Shown: in pieces, positions 6,006-8,369 of the stretch
Numbering within the stretch: the stretch's first letter is position 1
Layout: each line of letters begins with the position of its first letter
Assembly: GCA_023227695.1 (NCBI GenBank)
Contig: JALNVE010000139.1
Location: 1 to 8,369, forward strand
Direction of reading: 5' to 3'
Source: Paludibacteraceae bacterium
GTDB lineage: Bacteria > Bacteroidota > Bacteroidia > Bacteroidales > Paludibacteraceae
DNA length: 8,369 bases
Program-made: the position numbers and the translations under genes
The notes under the pieces: generated by a model
What the model was told of the DNA's origin: nothing
Seen by the model: the letters and a program-made list of their open reading frames with translations, nothing else
Databases searched by the model: none

Positions 6006-7796
6006 ATGAACCAACTTGGCAAACCTACAGATAAGGCCAACAACGTTTGGGGCACGGTTCGTCATCTGATATCATATTGGAGAGAATTCAAATGGATACT
6101 CGTATTGGTAACCGCCTTCTCGTTAATAGAAGTTGGCTGTACCCTTTTAGCTCCATACCTGATCGGTAAAACCATCGACGACTGCATTGTAGCAGCCATT
6201 AAGAGTGATCAAGCTATTGACTTCTCTAAGTTGATGCAGATGCTACTCTTGCTCGGTGGCATCTATGTTTTCAACTCCTTCTGTAGTTGGATACAGCAGT
6301 ACAACATGCTGAACGCCAGTCAAAGAATCACAAAGAAGATGCGCGAAGAGATGGACAGCAAGCTCCACTCGCTCAGCATCCGCTTTTACGATACGCACCA
6401 GAGGGGCGAAATCATGACTCACTTCACCAACGACGTGGAACTGATAAAAGATGCCTTGGGCGACACCATGATCCAACTCACCAGCAGTGCCTTCACCATC
6501 ATAGGAACAATGGCATTCATGTTTGCACTGAGTTACCAACTGATGTTGGTGGCCTGCATCACGATTCCGTTGGTTATCTTACTGAGCCGTTTCGTTATGG
6601 TGCGCACACGTCGTTACTTTTCGCAGCAACAGATTGCCCTCGGAAAGCTTAACGGACTGATAGAGGAGGATGTGGCTGGAATGAAAATCATCCGCAACTT
6701 TACACAAGAGGAGAATCAGATAAAGAAATTCGAGGAGTACAATAACAACCTAAAACAGGCAGGAATGAAGGCACAGATCTACAGCGGTATCTTGATGCCG
6801 CTTATGCGTGTGCTCGACAACATCTCCTACATCATCGTTGCGGTGACGGGAGGTTTACTTGCTTTCAACGGAATTATCTCCATCGGAATTATCCAATCAT
6901 TCTTATTGTATACAAAAAATTTTCTCCGCCCTATCAACCAAGTGGCAACGCAATTCAACTCGGTACAATCAGCCATTGCGGGTGCTGAACGTATCTTCGG
7001 ATTTCTGGACGAGAAGTCTGAAGTTTGCGACAAAGAAAACGCCATTGAACTGAAGAATGTGAAGGGCGAAGTTGTCTTCGACCACGTCACCTTCGGATAC
7101 GAACCAGGAAAGATCATTCTCAACGATCTTTCATTTAAGGCAGAGCCCGATGAGGTCATTGCCATCGTGGGTTCAACCGGTGCAGGCAAGACTACGATCA
7201 TCAACCTACTGACCCGTTTCTACGACGTCAACTCGGGTTCCATCAAGGTAGACGGTGTGGACATACGCGACGTTACACAATCAAGTCTGCGTCATGCTTT
7301 GGGCATTGTGTTGCAGGAGCCGTTTCTCTTCTCTGAGACCATCCGGTACAACATTGCCTATGGTCGTCTGGGAGCAGTGAAGGAAGATATCAAGGCGGCC
7401 TCTATTGCGGCCAATGCACGTAACTTCATCCGCAAGCTGACCCACCGTTTCCGCACCTTGTTGCGTGAAGGCGGCGAAGACATCAGCCACGGACAACGAC
7501 AACTCATCACCATAGCCCGTGCCGTGATAGCCAACACGCCTATCCTTGTGCTCGACGAGGCAACCAGTAACATCGATAGCCGTACGGAGATTTTGATCCA
7601 GAAGGCGATAGCCAATCTGACGAAAGGCAAGACCTGTTTCATCATAGCACACCGCCTCAGCACCATCCGCAACGCAGACAAGATCCTGGTAATAGAAAAT
7701 GGTAAAATCGTTGAATTAGGCAAACACGAGGAACTGATCCAAAAACAAGGAGCTTACTATAAGATTTACAGTAGCCAGTTCGCACAGGTATCGTAA
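6006..7796 (+). CDS. ABC exporter half-transporter with catalytic ATP site (partner 2)
   Basis: This is the second ABCB-like subunit, 596 residues from the ATG chosen here. Numbering below counts from an alternative in-frame TTG at 5967, which would add 13 residues (M14 is the ATG). Six membrane helices lie between about 43 and 325. The nucleotide-binding domain has Walker A GSTGAGKTT (402-410), Q-loop Q450, Walker B ILVLDE with catalytic E531, and switch H562 (IIAHRLSTI). The signature is ISHGQ (506-510), with His replacing the first Gly of SGGQ. It complements partner 1: the active site combines these Walker motifs with VSGGQ of partner 1, and the inactive site combines ISHGQ with the degenerate Walker motifs of partner 1. 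The ATG is preferred because it makes the two partners almost equal in length and removes a low-complexity SSSGGQ extension. It ends the operon just before a terminator. Confidence 0.93.
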   Translation: MNQLGKPTDKANNVWGTVRHLISYWREFKWILVLVTAFSLIEVGCTLLAPYLIGKTIDDCIVAAIKSDQAIDFSKLMQMLLLLGGIYVFNSFCSWIQQYNMLNASQRITKKMREEMDSKLHSLSIRFYDTHQRGEIMTHFTNDVELIKDALGDTMIQLTSSAFTIIGTMAFMFALSYQLMLVACITIPLVILLSRFVMVRTRRYFSQQQIALGKLNGLIEEDVAGMKIIRNFTQEENQIKKFEEYNNNLKQAGMKAQIYSGILMPLMRVLDNISYIIVAVTGGLLAFNGIISIGIIQSFLLYTKNFLRPINQVATQFNSVQSAIAGAERIFGFLDEKSEVCDKENAIELKNVKGEVVFDHVTFGYEPGKIILNDLSFKAEPDEVIAIVGSTGAGKTTIINLLTRFYDVNSGSIKVDGVDIRDVTQSSLRHALGIVLQEPFLFSETIRYNIAYGRLGAVKEDIKAASIAANARNFIRKLTHRFRTLLREGGEDISHGQRQLITIARAVIANTPILVLDEATSNIDSRTEILIQKAIANLTKGKTCFIIAHRLSTIRNADKILVIENGKIVELGKHEELIQKQGAYYKIYSSQFAQVS

Positions 7797-7835
7797 AAAA
7801 AAGGTCTAAAACCGAAAAAGTTTTAGACCTTTTTT
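7795..7835 (+). terminator. Bidirectional rho-independent terminator after the ABC operon
   Basis: AAAAAGGTCTAAAAC pairs perfectly with GTTTTAGACCTTTTT around the loop CGAAAAA (7813-7819). On the plus strand it directly follows the stop codon of the second ABC gene and ends in six T's. Eight A's on the left (7795-7802) give a T-run on the minus strand, so it can also end the converging small gene at 7852-8046. Confidence 0.92.
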
Positions 7836-7851
7836 ATTTTTCCAAGAAAAA

Positions 7852-8046
7852 TCAATTTAAAATCATTGCAATAGGTAGTGTTGCCGTTCCGGCTACAGCC
7901 TTGCTGACATGATATGCTTTCGCAAATTTCGAGAGAAATGACAGAACCTTTTCATCGGGTTCACTTTCATTCTGTTTTGATTCTCCTTTCGAATTATTTT
8001 GAGGCAATTCGACAACCTCTGAAAAATTAGTAAAGGTTTTATCCAT
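7852..8046 (-). CDS. Small hypothetical protein
   Basis: The ATG at 8046 gives 64 residues beginning MDKTFTNFSEVVELP. An upstream in-frame TTG at 8070 would add eight residues but has no supporting signal. The first half is polar (residues 14-33 rich in Asn, Ser, Glu and Lys). The second half, from about 34, is amphipathic to hydrophobic (EKVLSFLSKFAKAYHVSKAV), ending in a short hydrophobic tail ATLPIAMILN. There is no signal peptide. I do not recognise a family, although small Bacteroidales proteins with a comparable FLxxFxKA segment come to mind. The gene converges on the ABC operon and shares its bidirectional terminator, which supports transcription in this direction. No TAnnTTTG promoter is visible upstream. 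It may be a real gene of unknown function or a chance ORF. Confidence 0.5.
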   Translation of the reverse strand: MDKTFTNFSEVVELPQNNSKGESKQNESEPDEKVLSFLSKFAKAYHVSKAVAGTATLPIAMILN

Positions 8047-8140
8047 CCAATCACTTTTAATGTTATACAATCCGTTAATTAAAAAAAGAAAACCTTATGA
8101 TTTCGGTTTCATATAAGAAACGAGACCTATATAACATTAT

Positions 8141-8156
8141 TGCATATCTATGCAAA
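8141..8156. repeat. Perfect 16-base palindrome, possible operator
   Basis: TTGCATA-TC-TATGCAA has perfect 7-base arms separated by 2 bases, too close for an RNA hairpin but typical of a dimeric regulator site. It lies about 95 bases upstream of the small minus-strand gene and 18 bases outside the presumed insertion sequence end. No regulator can be assigned. Confidence 0.4.
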
Positions 8157-8185
8157 AAATATCCGTGTTTTTCTGTAACTTTTCC

Positions 8186-8224
8186 ATGATCCTCTGTGTA
8201 ACTTTTTTGTACACAGAGGACCAT
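8186..8224 (+). repeat. Long hairpin near the insertion sequence end
   Basis: TCCTCTGTGTA (8190-8200) and TACACAGAGGA (8210-8220) are perfect 11-base arms with the loop ACTTTTTTG. After one A/C mismatch the arms extend by ATG/CAT, giving 14 pairs in 15. It lies between the presumed terminus and the transposase gene. It could block read-through transcription into the transposase or form part of the transposase binding site. Confidence 0.7.
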
Positions 8225-8290
8225 AGAGAGCCTTTCCTTATTTAACTCTGTCACGTCCTGAAATAGCGTTACAACAAAAAAGTAACGAAT

Positions 8291-8369
8291 ATGAAAGGAA
8301 AAGAAAGACAGTACGTTAGACGTTCACAAAAAGACTACCCGATGAGCTTTAAGCTTGCGGTAGTAAGAG
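8291..8369 (+). CDS. IS3-family transposase OrfA, N-terminal fragment
   Basis: The first 26 codons run to the window edge: MKGKERQYVRRSQKDYP followed by MSFKLAVVR. The motif (Y/M)SFKLxVV after a basic stretch is the first helix of the helix-turn-helix domain of IS3-type OrfA proteins, which bind the element ends; the catalytic DDE part would be in OrfB downstream. The ATG is preceded by AAAAAAGTAACGAAT, an A-rich Bacteroidetes-like leader. The fragment is short, so the family call rests on the motif and the neighbouring terminal repeats. Confidence 0.72.
   Translation, partial: MKGKERQYVRRSQKDYPMSFKLAVVR

Larger units (their letters stand above)
8174..8369 (+). mobile_element. Left end of an IS3-family insertion sequence, cut by the window edge
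   Basis: An OrfA start of IS3 type (8291 onward) is preceded by a non-coding stretch with features of a transposon end. TGTAACTTTT appears at 8174-8183 and again at 8197-8206, and TGTA is a common way for IS3-type ends to begin. The exact boundary is inferred, because the right end and the target duplication lie outside the window. Confidence 0.6.

Overview
The window looks like chromosome from a Bacteroidales bacterium, most likely Prevotella or a close relative. Two sites read TATCTTTG, a perfect match to the Bacteroidetes -7 promoter element TAnnTTTG. Spacers are AT-rich, start codons are preceded by A-rich rather than strong Shine-Dalgarno leaders, and the protein sequences (RNase Y, ZapA, an IS3-type OrfA) have a Bacteroidales character. 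The genus is an inference; no database search was possible.

Left part (1-2600). A possible gene tail on the plus strand (1-70) converges on a minus-strand block and meets it at a hairpin terminator (156-186). In its own reading direction the minus-strand block is: promoter (2556-2586), a 97-residue coiled-coil protein, zapA, a 6S-like small RNA (1889-1783), then rny. The coiled-coil gene and zapA are translationally coupled and probably serve Z-ring assembly. rny encodes membrane-anchored RNase Y. The RNA between zapA and rny was not named by any ORF. It has a closing stem, an open bubble, a long apical stem and a 3' terminator hairpin that competes with the closing stem, the architecture of a short 6S RNA.

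Middle part (2587-7835). After an AT-rich divergent spacer, a plus-strand promoter (2783-2790) lies about 290 bases ahead of a three-gene operon. The long leader contains a GC-richer, well-paired element (2926-3018). The operon encodes a membrane-anchored endonuclease/exonuclease/phosphatase-family hydrolase and, 3 bases later, two half-transporters of the ABC exporter type. The half-transporters have complementary defects: the first lacks the catalytic Glu and the switch His, and the second has an altered signature motif. They should therefore form a heterodimer with one degenerate and one active ATP site. A strong bidirectional terminator ends the operon.

Right part (7836-8369). A small minus-strand hypothetical gene is followed by AT-rich DNA with a perfect 16-base palindrome. 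The left end of an insertion sequence then begins near 8174, with a long hairpin and the first 26 codons of an IS3-family OrfA running off the window edge.

The least explained elements are the structured leader of the hydrolase/exporter operon, the bistable 6S-like RNA, and the acidic Asp-Gly-Asp-Ser repeat inserted in the first half-transporter.
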